Shown: positions 16,640 through 27,498 of the stretch, piece after piece
Position numbering within the stretch: the stretch's first letter is position 1
Layout: every line of letters begins with the position of its first letter
NCBI GenBank assembly: GCA_003427395.1
Contig: BFEA01000194.1
Location: 2,076,291 to 2,115,077 of the forward strand
Direction of reading: 5' to 3'
Source of the DNA: Chara braunii
Taxonomy: Eukaryota > Streptophyta > Charophyceae > Charales > Characeae
Length of the DNA: 38,787 nt
The notes under the pieces: model-generated
Database searches by the model: none
What the model was told of the DNA's origin: nothing
Seen by the model: only the letters and a program-made list of their open reading frames with translations
Program-made: the position numbers and the translations under genes

Positions 16640-18040
16640 TCAAAGCAGTGGAAAGTCAGCGTCAAGCCTGCTAATGTTGTTATCTTCCCTTGCAGCAGAA
16701 CCTTCTTTTGAAAATTTTTTGTTAGGTCCTTGGCTTGCATTGGGTTTTGTTGGGGCTGCTTGCAGTTTCGGTGCCATCGAGTGGTGGGGGCCTGAGTTCG
16801 CCAGTCTAACACCTAGATACCACAAGGGCTCCGCAGTTGAGACTCAACTCATCCCGGTGTAGTTCGCTGGGTGGAGTTGCCCCTCTTCTGTCCCTTGTAC
16901 CAGCCACCAACCCATTGTCTTGGGCCAATTGATTCTCATTTTTGATACTAGCTGGAAGGCACTCATTGCCCTTGTGAGCACTTCGAAGGAGGAGTCTGAG
17001 GCCCGTATAAGAACTATTAAGTCATCTGCGAAGAGTATGGTTGTGGGGAGCTTGATGGTTCTACCTTGCTGGTCTGGTTCTGCTACTAACCTGTCTATTG
17101 AGGGGTCCTTCCTTAAGAAGGAAGCTATCGCTTCCATGATAAAGAGGAAGATAGGAGCCGCTAGAGGATCGCCTTGTCGAACCGACCTTGACATCCTATA
17201 CCTCTCTGACAGGTGTCCATTTACCTGGACCTGTCCGTGGCCGTCATTATAGAGGACCCTTATCCATTTTCGAAAGTTGGGGCCCACTCTCATTTTTTCC
17301 ATACATTGCTGAAGGAAATTCCAATTTACCTGGTCGTGCGCTTTTTCAAAGTAAAAAAATAAGATGGCTGCATTGATTCTTTTTTCTTTGATGTGTCTTA
17401 CTAACTCCGAAAACGTCATTACATCATCTACAATATCACCGTTATGAGCGGTACGATTGAACCAATTAAACTATAAGCCCAGGAGGATAAAGCGTCCCGG
17501 GATAAATCCCGTCTGGTCTAAATGAAAGCAACCCCTGGTCACCTTACTCAGTCTGTTGGCTACGGCCTTTTCTACTCTTTTGTGTGTTAGTGTCAATAAC
17601 GTGATAGGTATGTAGTTTTTTATGTCTTTTGGATCTCCCTTCTTGTACAACAATGTGACTATGCCTGTGGCCGGGTCTACTCCCAGACTCTCCTCCTGCC
17701 AAGATTTATTCAGGTACTGCTCGTACTGCCCCCCCAAAATTGGCCAGAATTCCATCCATAACTCCCTTGTAAGTCCATCCTTTCTTGGTGTTTTGTTTGG
17801 AGACATCGTCTTAAGGGCTGCCCATGGTTCTTCCTGTGAGAGAGGAGCGTCTAGCTTCAGCGCTTGCTCTCCATCTATCACGCTCCAAGTAGGTGAGGAA
17901 CTTGGTTCTTGCTTCCGCCGTTTGTTGGGACTGCTGTTCAGACTCCCTTGATGTGTAGAGCACACTATAGAAGTTGTATGCCACCGAGACCAAATCCTTC
18001 GCTTCTGAAACCACTCCCTTAGGGCCTTCGAGCTGCTCAA
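16640..18040 (-). pseudogene. LINE ORF2: reverse transcriptase domain (broken)
   Basis: On the minus strand the frame 18040-17471 carries the fingers region (KTPRKDGLTRELW, GIVTLLYKKGDPKDIKNYIP, DQTGFIPGRFI). After a break, 17419-16846 carries AAILFFYFEKAHDQVNW, RQGDPLAAPIFLFIMEA and FADDLIVLI. The first catalytic aspartate, normally in a DFEKAYD-type motif, is Tyr here, while FADD is intact. A TGA stop at 16843-16845 interrupts the frame, which continues with WYLGVRLANSG and MAPKLQAA to about 16640. The thumb and zinc-ribbon parts are missing on this side. The RT would copy LINE RNA at the nick made by the endonuclease. Stops, frameshifts and the lost Asp mean it is dead. It is a plant L1-type RT by motif order. 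Confidence 0.9.
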
Positions 18041-18522
18041 TTAATGTATTCCTTCCCCTCATTTTGATCTTCTGGAAGAAGTACTTTGTCATACGTTCTC
18101 CCTCTTCCCAATCCGACTCTCGCTCGCATTTGCAGTCCCCACAACCTCCATTTCTCCCAATCTCCCAGCTCGTTCCTTGTCGTGTCGAGTAATTTTTCAT
18201 AGAAATCCTGGTCTGGGTTGTAGATCAGATTCTGCTCAGCTATGCGGAGCGCTTGCTGGAGCTCTTGTTCTCGTGTGTTCCTTTTCGCCGCTAGCTGTCT
18301 GGCTACCCCCGTTGCCACTGAGGACATGGAAGAGAGTAGGTCTGGAAAAGATTGGTTCTCTAAACTATGGGCCATGCATGCCCGTGAAATAGCCTGCCTA
18401 AAATCTGTTGTATGTAATAATGAATTATTAATTTTGAAAAAACTCCGTCCCCTACTTATCCGTTTGTCTGTGATAAGGTTCAGGAGGATAGGTTTGTGAT
18501 CAAGACCGCCAAAGTATGGCAA
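18037..18522 (-). pseudogene. LINE ORF2: end of endonuclease and EN-RT linker
   Basis: The frame 18522-18037 opens with GLDHKPILL, the C-terminal SDH-type motif of apurinic-like LINE endonucleases. A helical linker follows (ARQLAAKRNTREQELQQALR), ending in a region continued in frame 18200-17811 (EGERMTKYFFQKIKMRGRN, VSVAYNFYSVLYTS), which is the usual entry to the RT fingers. At least one frameshift lies between 18200 and 18037. Confidence 0.85.
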
Positions 18523-19330
18523 ATCTTCCTACTGAATGAAGCATGCCTATTAGATTTTGTGAAATTAAATAATAGATGTGTTGGCTTCTGTTTCTCTTGC
18601 AAAAGGTAAACTGTCGTTGTTCTGAGTAATGGAGTCTATATGGATCGATGAGGTCCCATTTGGTCATCATGTCGTGGATGGGGAGTGATTCATCCCCTGC
18701 CGAGTTCTCTCCCTCCCTCCATCCTGACATCCTGTCACACGCTGGCTCGAGGGTGGCATTCCAATCTCCTGCTAGTATAATGTGTCTTGCTGGTTCCATC
18801 CGCGTCCATAGCTCTTCCAACATGACCGATCGTGATTGACCCGTGTTTGGACAGTATAGTGAGAACAATGTAAACGCCGAATCCTGAAACGTAAAGTTGA
18901 TCTTGACCCACCTGCCCTCTGCTGTTTGCACCTCTTGGATAAAGATCTTGTTTGCACCCCTTGGATAAGGATCTTGTTTGCTGTTTGAGAGTGCTTGTTG
19001 AGGAGCACTACCACCCCTGCCGAATGAGAACGTCCTGCTGCTGCCCAGTATCCTGCTTTGACTCTCCCTAACCTTTCCACAATCCTGGTTTGAATTTGCT
19101 GATGTTCCAGGGATGTTGTAAGGTGGGTCTCTTGAATGCACAAGAAATCTGGGGTTGCTGCCGTGCCAGTCTGTACATTTCAGAACGCTGCCCCATTTCT
19201 CCTGATTCTCGATAATCTGCACCATACCGTTGACATTCCACGATACCACCCTTAGTTTAAGTTCCAACCTCTTGACCCCTAGGGTAAGTCTCATACGTTT
19301 TCTGGACCTCACCTCCTTTGCCTCCACCAT
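18500..19330 (-). pseudogene. LINE ORF2: APE-type endonuclease domain (frameshifted)
   Basis: The frame starts near 19330 and gives LRVVSWNVNGM, the N-terminal motif of LINE endonucleases. The catalytic-Glu motif CIQETHLT appears in another frame (19143-18772), so two compensating shifts flank it. The original frame returns with AGDWNATLEPACDR (GDFN-type motif), and the HIYYLIS segment replaces the usual R-x-DY motif. A second word repeat, GGATAAAGATCTTGTTTGCA near 18937 and GGATAAGGATCTTGTTTGC near 18962, is a 25-bp tandem duplication. The enzyme would nick target DNA to prime reverse transcription; this copy is inactive. Confidence 0.88.
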
Positions 19331-19377
19331 TGACGTAAGCCGTCACTTTAGCCTCCCCTCCCTTCGTATTTGCCAAT

Positions 19378-20226
19378 TCAAGAGCCGGCCAGGCCCATGT
19401 CAATTCTTGTTGCCACCTGTGCTATCTTTTCCTCCGTGTATTCCGGCTTCCATGCGAAGGCTTCAACTTTTACTGCTATCATTGCCACCCATTCTGCTGC
19501 TTCCGATCCCCCCAGTAACCGGTAGGGGATGGTCTCCACCACCTGCCAAGGCATCCAGACCAGGCCCTCACTGAGTTTCGCTGTGTTGTGCAGCTTTATC
19601 ATGATCGGTCGGAAGTCCACTTTCTGCATGGCCCCTGCTGAGTCCGTCAAATCTTCTCTGTCATCCTCCAGATTCCCCACTACATAGGCTCGGGTTGGGA
19701 TGTCTTCTGTTAGCAGCTTCCTCAGTGCTTCCCCTAAGCAGTTGCTGTCTTCCGTTGTGATGAGCGCTAGTGAACGGTGGATCGCCACTTCTCAATCAGA
19801 GTTCCCCTCGTTCCATCTGTAGGGGAGGAGGACTCTCTTTCCTGGGCTGTTTTTTGCATGGAGCTTGGCTGCTCCGTGGATGTCCCTGTGCGGGGCGTAT
19901 GCTATCTTCTGCAGGTTGGTTGTGTCCTCTTCCAGCTCCCTGTTTTGCTCTTTAAGGATGCCAATTTGAGCCTCGAGTATTGCCGCTTGCCTCTTCTCCT
20001 CCTCCATTTGATCGGTTGAGGTGAGTCTTTGTTCCACCGATTCTCCTCCCGAAGGCGTAGAGTCCTGGCTTTCCTGACTAACCTGATCAGTCCCTTCCTG
20101 CTGCATCTTCCGTTTCCTCTCAGATCTCTTCAACCTTTGCGGCTGGTACGTTTTGGGCGTACCCCGCATTTTGCACCGTGATATCATTTTTGTGGTGTTG
20201 GGCTTTCCATCCGTACTGAGAGGCAT
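19378..20226 (-). pseudogene. LINE ORF1, C-terminal coiled-coil part
   Basis: Two frames, 20226-19792 and 19788-19378, are the same reading frame separated by one TGA near 19792. The first has a basic stretch (QRLKRSERKRKMQQ) and a coiled coil (KRQAAILEAQIGILKEQNRE); the second is a folded-looking region (FRPIMIKLHNTAKLSEG, YTEEKIAQVATRID). ORF1 proteins of this type bind LINE RNA as multimers. The segment lies between the CCHC part of ORF1 and the start of ORF2, as expected. No named domain was recognised in the last 130 residues. Confidence 0.65.
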
Positions 20227-22193
20227 AGAACTCGTTCAACTCCTGTTCCCTTCTCAGAATCTCAAACCGGTTTGTGGAAGCGGTGCCTATCTCCGTTGTT
20301 GTTGCCTGTTTCAAATTACATAGGTGCTTGTGGTGTGCCAGACGGATTTCACTTTCAATGTGTCGTTCCCATTGCAAGTTGTGAACAGTCCAGATCCACT
20401 TGATCAGGGTGTACGGCTCCTCTTCTTCCTCTTCCCCCTCCTCCTCCCAATCTTCATCGTCTGAGTCTCCCTTCACTTCCTTCTCTTGTCCTTGTGTTGA
20501 CGTTGCTTCCCCTTGGGTGGCCGGGTTGGAGGCCGATGAGGCTTCCATGGAAGTGCTGAGATCGCTGCTGGCTTGTTGCGAAACATCCATCGCCTCACCT
20601 GACTGGCTAGGATTGCCCGTCCCCTCCTCCTCTATCTCCATCACCTGAGTTTGTCCTGCTTTCCCCTGAGAAGAGCCTGATTTGGCACCCATTTCTGTGG
20701 ACGCGCGTTTGGAGTCTTGTTCGGAGTGTTTGCTTTGAGCTGAGTCCCCAGATTCCGCCTTCCTTTTTGGCGAACTGGTTGAATTGTCCTCCATGCTGTT
20801 TCCGCCCCCTGTTTTGCTTCCTTCCCCTTTGCAAACCATGCTCTCCCCTTGGTTGTTAGAGGACGTTTCCTTCTGTGCTTGTTCTCTCGCTCTTCTGTTT
20901 TCCAGAAAAGCTGATTCTGCTGCGTGGCCCAACTTGTAGAGTTCCTCCATCAACTGCAGTAGTTGCTTATCGTCCATAATCGTGGATTCGTCGATCATAG
21001 GTTTTGTCAGATAGCCAATGTCCTTCTCTTCCATCCTTTTGGCCCCCTTCTGGTGCCACCTGCCGTCGTACGGCGGGTATATGTCCGGCTTTACAGTCGA
21101 TACCCCCTGTAGCACCCATACCCACCGGGGGATGTCCAGATTGTCGTCAAAGATCCATCCCTGGTATTGCACCAGGTTAATGAACCATACTCCTGGCTTG
21201 TTATCCGGCTCCACCAACATTGATTGCCGCAGCTGTATCGGCTTACTCTCTGCTCCGGACTGTGGGCAGTTCATGCCCAGGTGCCCTCTCTCACGATACT
21301 GAAAACAGAAGGGACTAGTCTTGGTTGAAACGCAGATCGTGATCCTCTGTCCATTCTTGCGAAAAATCCATACCTTTGGAAATTTTGGGGGAGTCCCCGA
21401 CTGCACCTCCAAGCAGGCCACTCTCGAGTCGTGGTTAGGCGCCAAAAAATCGGGATTAGCCGGCAACCAGTCGATGATGGGGTTATTAGGGTACTCCTCC
21501 GATAGGCGCTTTTGCACGAAACTGTGCATACCCTCTGAGAGGTTGTCGAACTGGACCGAAAATTTGTCCCTCAAATTTGTCCCTCATCATTGTCTGCCTG
21601 TGACGGGAGGCCTCGGCTTGGGGCGGTCTTGGAGGTTTCCATGCCTGAACGGTAACTACGGAGCCGTGGCACTTCAGTGATCCCAAGGATAATAGGAACT
21701 GGACGTAAGTTGGACGTACGCAGACAATCATCACAGTGAATTTGCCCCTCTTGTGGTAGGAGACCTCAGGTTCCATACCCGGTACATTTTCCAAACCTCT
21801 TAGCCATTCCATAACCCACCTCCTCTTCTCATTTTGAGAGAGGTATCGGTTCTTCCCCGAGAAATTGAACAGTACTGCGTGACACTCGTACAGCTCATTC
21901 AGCGAAGGTATGTCCTGTTCCGGATATTCCCAGACATCCACCAGTTCCTCCTTGCCCTCCTGTCCTTTCAATGTTTCCTTTGTGATTTTGATGGGCGCCG
22001 TGATTTTAGTTTTCTCCATTAGAAATTCAATGGCCTTTTGACCCAGTGCCTTCGGTTGCGTGCAAGTGATTCCGATCTGAGATGCTTCCTGCGTTGTCCC
22101 TTTCCCTTGCTGACTTCTGAATTCCCGTTCGCTCCTCTCCCTATCCTCCATAGACATTGCCTTTTGAGCTGCCGCCACGTACGATTGCGCCAT
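20120..22193 (-). pseudogene. LINE ORF1: DUF4283-like region and CCHC knuckle, 13-bp duplication
   Basis: ORF1 starts at ATG 22193 (MAQSYVAAAQKAMSMEDRER). It runs 235 codons through a DUF4283/RRM-like region (YECHAVLFNFSGKNRYL, WVMEWLRGLE, GKFTVMIVCVRPTYV) into frame 21574-20120, which holds WIFRKNGQRITICVSTKTS and the knuckle CFQYRERGHLGMNC. The second Cys of CX2CX4HX4C is Tyr. The frames are joined at an exact 13-bp tandem duplication, AAATTTGTCCCTC at 21560-21572 and 21573-21585, which causes the shift. A long acidic and Ser-rich tail follows. The role is RNA binding and chaperoning of the LINE transcript. It is inactive because of the frameshift and the damaged knuckle. Confidence 0.85.
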
Positions 22194-23110
22194 AATGAAT
22201 CTCTGCCACCCCCTTGTGCTCCCCTCCCTCTTGTATTCCCTTCTCCCCCTCTCCTTTTTTTTTTTTTTTTTTTTTTTAACCCACCTGTTTACCCTTTTAA
22301 GATTATTTTTTTTTTTAGTGTTTTATGCTGGTTTGCATCCCTTTTCACTTTCTGCTGCGAGAAACAAAAAGGTTAACTACTTTGAAAGCGGATGCTGTAT
22401 CCACTTACTGCAATCGATATAATCCTGCTCCTTCTGCTATTCCCCGTAGTTAATTCTCCTCACTTCCGTTACTTTTCCCCACTCCTATCCCCCTACCCCC
22501 TTAGCTCTCTGACGTACCTTACACGATTACCCTCTAAATGGAGCTCACACCTTCGAGTACCCAAGGAACTGAATACAAATACCTGTCAAATTCTTGAAGA
22601 CTCGCTGCCAGATTGTTACTGTGTCAAGGTTTGACCATCTCGCAGGAAGTACCCATGTATTTTGTGGAGTTCGACGTGACCCTTCTTTCCATCTGACACC
22701 CTTTTCACAGACGCCTCGTCCTCACGCAGGTTCTTGGGTCTCCCACACACACCCCCGTTTCACATTCCTGGCCTCTTCTTCCACACTGCCACTCGCGCGC
22801 TCGAGCCCGCTCCCTCAACCTTTCTTGCAGTCTCGCACGTTCACATTCCACACCCGAACGGCAAGGCTCCACACACTCGTCACAATCTTCACTTCCACCG
22901 TCCACTCATGCACAAAACCTTACATTACGTTCTCTCCCACTCTCCCCTGCTTTGTCTCACACTCCTCTTTGTGCTCTCCCCTTCTTCCCCTTGCACTTGC
23001 ATATTTAGTTCTTTTGCTCGAGCCTTGAAGTTCCCTGCTCTCGCATCACAAGCAACCTCCCACTGTCACGGGCTCGAATATACCTGGGCGCGTCTAGCAC
23101 CAGGCACGGG
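22194..23110. other. Probable LINE 5' leader, then pyrimidine-rich DNA
   Basis: Directly upstream of LINE ORF1 (in its sense), 22200-22345 is T-rich on the plus strand with runs near 22256-22277 and 22309-22317, that is, A-rich in the LINE sense. From about 22400 to 23050 the plus strand is C/T-rich with CTCAC/CACAC words. The upstream boundary of the LINE could not be fixed. The frames of 128-144 codons (22594-23120) are composition artefacts. Confidence 0.4.
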
Positions 23111-23351
23111 AATTCGGTAAGAAAATTGTGCTATACCACCCGAAAGGCCTCTAGCAACCCATCTTGCTCAACCGCTTGCACTCTTGCTCCAGTTGCTCTC
23201 CACTGTACACAAAGTCCCAGTCTTTTTCCCATTTTACTCCCGAAATCTCGGTTTGAGAACTGAGGGTGCTGACAATGGTATGCTATAGTTGTGCAGGTTA
23301 CAGACGCGGTGCTTGTACGCATGCTCTGACATGATCCATGCCCTTATTCAA

Positions 23352-23637
23352 TCAGACATTCCTAACTGACATCTCTGAAAAAGTTTGATAAGTACATTGA
23401 GTTATTTGGCACAGTAATTGCACTGCTGCTCTGCAAAAAGCTTGAGTAGGCACAGAATGGTTTGTTGAGGCAAAAACACGGTGTAATGTTCTCGTCGTAG
23501 AAGTTTTTGGTGGATGGGCTTGCGGAGCCTTGCAAGTTGGTATCCTCCTTGTACCACTCTTGACCATCTTTGAGATTGCGATTTATTGTTACTATACGCC
23601 CTGACGACACTCTGAGACGACATTGGTGTTCCTCCAT
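23352..23637 (-). other. Unassigned minus-strand open region
   Basis: All three minus frames stay open for 71-91 codons. One reads KDGQEWYKEDTNLQGS and NITPCFCLNKPFCAYSSFL; another reads QLARLRKPIHQKLLRREHYT. None is a family I recognise, and the strand is opposite to the LRR exon 200 bp away. I leave it open whether this is an exon. Confidence 0.2.
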
Positions 23638-23848
23638 GTGTTTTTTATCTCAAGTCTGTTCTTTAGTTCTACGATGTTGATGTGTATCTGGATTCTGGAG
23701 ATATCATAGTAATCATATTAATATGTGCATTCATGTTCATGTTGCTATATTACCTTGCCAGGCTGACACTCAAAATTTCCAGAAAAGGGAAGCAAATGAA
23801 GATGTATTGACAAAATAGGCCTTTATTTTTGCTGTTTCTGACATGCAG

Positions 23849-23920
23849 TGATGCTGGCAATAACTCACTTCACGGAATTATCCCCTCAGAATTTGGAAAC
23901 TTAACTCAGCTAACAGGACT
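23849..23920 (+). CDS. 72-nt LRR exon, probably of a receptor-like kinase or protein
   Basis: Exactly 72 nt lie between a strong acceptor (CTTTATTTTTGCTGTTTCTG, ACATGCAG ending at 23848) and a consensus donor (GTAAGTATTG from 23921). Read in phase 2 at both ends, it encodes NSLHGIIPSEFGNLTQL and neighbours, one complete 24-residue plant-type leucine-rich repeat (LxGxIPxxLGNLxxL). Plant LRR receptor genes commonly encode single repeats in symmetrical 72-nt exons. Such proteins sit in the plasma membrane and sense extracellular ligands. No adjoining LRR, transmembrane or kinase exon was found nearby, so introns must be long or this is a gene relic. There are no stop codons or damage. Confidence 0.75.
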
Positions 23921-24104
23921 GTAAGTATTGTACCATGTTTGCCCCATGCTACACCACTGGCTATTCTATTTAAGCCTGGTGTTTTTTTTGGAGAGTGCTT
24001 GATTTGTGCTTGGCATCCTTGCATAGGGGCAATGCTAAGCTTCTCTGTAGTGTTCCAATTGTAACAGATCGAGGATTTAGTCCCTCGGCAGTGTCCTGAA
24101 AGGT
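23921..24104. other. Intron-like sequence after the LRR exon
   Basis: T-rich with no open frame; it begins with the GTAAGT donor. No second LRR exon was seen before the dispersed repeat begins. Confidence 0.4.
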
Positions 24105-25075
24105 CGTGCCCGCCCTAAGTGAAGGCGGGCCTGCAAATGTGTGCCAATGCCTGGGTATAGGCCTATGAGACCAGGCCAAGCAGAGCCTGTTGGAACCCCT
24201 ACGTGCGCATGGATCTTCCACGAGGCCTCGTTACAAGTTAGCTTCTTGGCATGCCCCTGTGGGGCCTCTTCAGTAAGCATGAGCCAGCCATAAGTGAAGG
24301 CGGGCCCCTGAATTTCAATATGACCTGAGTTGTCAATTTAGGGAACGTTTGGTGGATGCCAGACAGTTGCCATGCGCCAGATGGTTACATCGTCCGTACT
24401 CGTGAGAATCAGAAATAATTCGTGAGCCTTCTAGGCTCTTCCAGCAGTGCAGGCGAAGCAGGGAGAACCTCACGTTTACACCTGGGTGGTTGGACAGGCC
24501 TAACTAATTCGGTCCCAGGCCACTGTCTGGGTGGGCCTGGGCGCAGACACTTTGGCCCAAACGGAAGCTACTGGAAACACACAAGGCCCAGCCAGACAGC
24601 AAACTGGGCGAGCACTTTCCATATAGGAAAGACCTCGCCACTGGTGGCTCATTCGGGCACTAGGCAGTGCATGCGGCAGCGCTGCTTCAGCGTGCGCTCG
24701 TGGGCAATGCGCTGTGCGCTAGCGCTAAGTGCCAGGCAGTGCGCACGGGCGCTGGAAGAATGCAGGGTGCTGCTGAGGGCAGCGCCATAGCCAGCCCTAC
24801 ATGGCCAGGGCTTGGCTTGGATAGCCAGTGGAGGTGGTGGTGGTCTTCGTGTATGAGGAGGAAAACGTGGGCAGAGAAGACAAGGGAGAGAGAGAGAGAG
24901 ACATGAGGATGATGATGTGAGGGCACATACCTGGTCTTGGCGATGGTCTACAGGGTCGACATCTTCATGTACTTCGGTTATTGCTGCTGACGTCAACAGG
25001 TTGCATTGTCAGTTCGTAGGCTGGTAGTAGATGTGTGATCGTAGTCTGGGCGCTGAGCGCCAAGTAGGAGGAAGG
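24105..25075 (+). repeat. Dispersed repeat, copy 2 of a diverged pair
   Basis: Partner of 13845-14545. It begins with the hairpin GCCCGCC (24108-24114) and GGCGGGC (24124-24130) around CTAAGTGAA. A third, imperfect form of this hairpin, with loop ATAAGTGAA, lies near 24288-24310. Copy 1 has GCCGCC and GGCAGGC around the same loop. It ends near GTAGTCTGGGCGCTGAGCGC. A (GA)n run at 24889-24901 is internal. The overlapping 79-122 codon frames on both strands (24422-24996) are not conserved in copy 1. Confidence 0.65.
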
Positions 25076-25172
25076 GCTCTGGATACATATGTTGGTGGTG
25101 GCAAGAGTATGCTCTCATTGACATTTGGATCCGGTGCTTTGGTTCTCCGATGGTGGACTATCAGTGCATTTC

Positions 25173-25808
25173 TTATTTCTGGACAGAGTTGGACTTTCTG
25201 GCTTTCAATGTGATTTTGCATTCTGAATTTCTGTCATTTCGCAATTGCTCATTTTTCCTTGCACGAATGTCTCTGTAAATTTGAATTTCGAACCCTGCGA
25301 TTGAGAGAAGTGAGCTTGTGTCTGCAAGTTCTGGTATTTGAGATTTTTTTTCCGTCCTCTTGCTGCCAAACATGTGAGGGCTCGATCCGTTAAGTGGCAG
25401 TTGAGAGGGAAGGTTTTCCACTTGTGAGGTAAGGAGTTGACCTGTAATCCTGCAAGCGGCAACAAAATGGTTGGAGAGAGAAGTCCGCTGGGGGATGGCA
25501 TGCCAGTAGTAGCTTGTTTGGTGTTTCGTAAATGTGGTGGTAGAACAAGTCGCATGGATGCGGAACCATTCTTCTTCTTTTTTTTGGTTTCTATGCATCT
25601 TCAGAAAAGATAAGGGTGATAGATCTGGGAGAGGAACGTGGCTGGCCAGATTCAATTCCATGGAAATATTACAACAATATAAAACCCAGTAAAATTGGAA
25701 GCTTAAAATCGGTAATCCTATGTTGGGCTGTCCCAGTAAATGAATGGCTAGATGCATGGAGAGAAGGTGGACCACTCGCGCCGCCGGGTAGCGCATAAGT
25801 TGCGCCAA
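25173..25808 (-). other. Long open frame without recognisable domain
   Basis: A 211-codon minus frame contains SMHLAIHLLGQPNIGLPILS, MHRNQKKEEEWFRIHA and, near the end, IYRDIRARKNEQLRND. Its length is notable for this AT-balanced region, but there is no start context, family match or second copy. It could be an exon of an unknown protein or a chance frame. Confidence 0.2.
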
Positions 25809-26940
25809 GCAGAGTTGTCACGGAGGTGCCACGGACCAAGGCGTCAATGGCATCGCCCATCAACGCCGTCAGGCATCATCACCATCACGCTCCAACGCCA
25901 TCGTGCCATCGCCCGTTACTTACGCCAATCCACTGAGAGCCATCGCGCGAGGCACGGGACTGACCACTGTTCGTGTTATCGTGTAGACTGCGATGCTCTA
26001 ACCTCCCGCCCTACGCTGCTTTCCGGTTGGAGTGACAAAAATGTGGAAAAAGGGCCCGGAAAGCGGCCATGAGGTGTGCCAAGGATTTTTGTGAATTTGA
26101 GTGTGGAGACCTAGGACGGAACTGAATCTCCCATTTGGTCCCAGATATGGAGCGACAAGTAAAGGGGGAAGGACGAAAGAGAATTCCTATCAATGACTAC
26201 CTAATCCAAAAAATATCTATGAACTTCGTCGCGAGCGACGCGACGTCTTTTATGGGCCAAAAGGGAGCGGGAACACATGTGGGGTCTCGGTTTTGCACGA
26301 GAGTTCGACAGCGTTCCTCGCAGAGCTCAAAATCTGAGTTGGAGGGTTGCAGTCTCACTGCTTTGTCCTTGTCATGTGTCCAATGGTTGAACCCCTAGGC
26401 TTTGAGCCGTTTCGTACAATGGCAATCACTGCATAAAGTGCGGGGCCAATGGGGAGCACCTGTCGGCCACAGGATGACAATCAGCTTGTTGAAGGGAAGC
26501 AAGATGGAAGGAGGAGGGAAATGGGTATCGATAATCACAAAACCCGAGTTGACGAATCCGGAACATCATGTTTCGGATGGGAAATGATAAGGGCTGCTGA
26601 TCTTGGCTACGACTTTGCGTACATTCCACTCGCAGACACGTGCCCTGTCCTCGTTATACGGGAAGGGCCTCGAACGGGGATGTTCAAGAAATCGGCGGCC
26701 CGATGGTTCGGCTGGTTCAGTCCACATGGCCGGTGCACATGCATCCACCATTCACAAAATAATAAGATCAACCCCTATTAACTCGGGAATCGCCTTCATA
26801 GAGAAAATCAGGCAATGCGATGTGACTTTTATGCCAGATGTTCCTCTATAAAGGGGATATTACCCAGGAAACGAATGGATGAGTTCATGAAGTTTTTGAG
26901 GAGACACACTAGTTCAAGAGAAGGTTAACAACAGTCGTAT
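25809..26940. other. Unannotated stretch with weak open frames
   Basis: Plus-strand frames at 26135-26398 (MVPDMERQVKGEGRKRIPIN) and 26449-26781, with 26603-26851 in another frame, are protein-like in places but match nothing I know. ATCACCATCACGC and GCCATCG words cluster at 25845-25945. No transposon ends were found. Confidence 0.3.
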
Positions 26941-26954
26941 TTTTCATCACCACT

Positions 26955-27357
26955 TCAGGACACCCTTCACCACTTCAGGATGTTGCCTGCCTAAACAGGT
27001 GGTTTTCAGGGTCTTCGGACCTTTCACAACTTCAGAACCATTCAAGTCTGAAAATCCTTAATGGTCCTGAAGTGGTGAAAACTCCGAAGACCCTGAAAAC
27101 CACCTGTTTAGGCAGGCTGCATCCTCAAGTGGTGAAGGGTGGTTTTCATGGTCTTTGGACCTTTCACCACTTCAGGACCATTCAGGATTTTCAGACTGCC
27201 CAAAACTCTCACTTGACCACTTNNNNNNNNNNNNNNNNNNNNNNNNNNNNNNNNNNNNNATGCAGCCTGCCTAAACAGGTGGTTTTCAGGGTCTTCGGAC
27301 CTTTCACCACTTCAAGACCATTCAGGATTTTCAGACTGCCCAAAACTCTCACTTCAT
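26955..27357. repeat. Fold-back repeat with further direct copies around an assembly gap
   Basis: A perfect 35-bp inverted pair starts with GCCTGCCTAAACAGGTGG at 26985-27019 and is reversed at 27083-27117. Similarity continues outwards and inwards, so about 26960-27135 folds into one long hairpin with a roughly 20-nt loop near 27045-27060. The same unit recurs in direct orientation at about 27133-27222 and 27260-27357. All copies share CTTTCACCACTTCAGGACCA and TTTTCAGACTGCCCAAAACT-type words. It may be a MITE-derived satellite or a fold-back element; no target duplication was found. Confidence 0.8.
27223..27259. other. Assembly gap (37 N)
   Basis: All bases are N, and the gap falls between two copies of the fold-back unit, so unit number and spacing here are uncertain. 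Confidence 1.
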
Positions 27358-27498
27358 AATTTTCATTCCCGAATTTTCAGCTACCCGATAACCGCTTGTG
27401 ACTAGTTCTTGAAAAGGGCGAAATTGGGACGAATTTCAAGGGGCGACAATAGAGATAGCTAATCATCCAGTCATTCACCAACAATCTAAACTCAACAC

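Noticed and set aside
20400-20648. Plus-strand Ser/Pro-rich ORFs inside the LINE
   Set aside because: They are antisense shadows of the acidic ORF1 tail.
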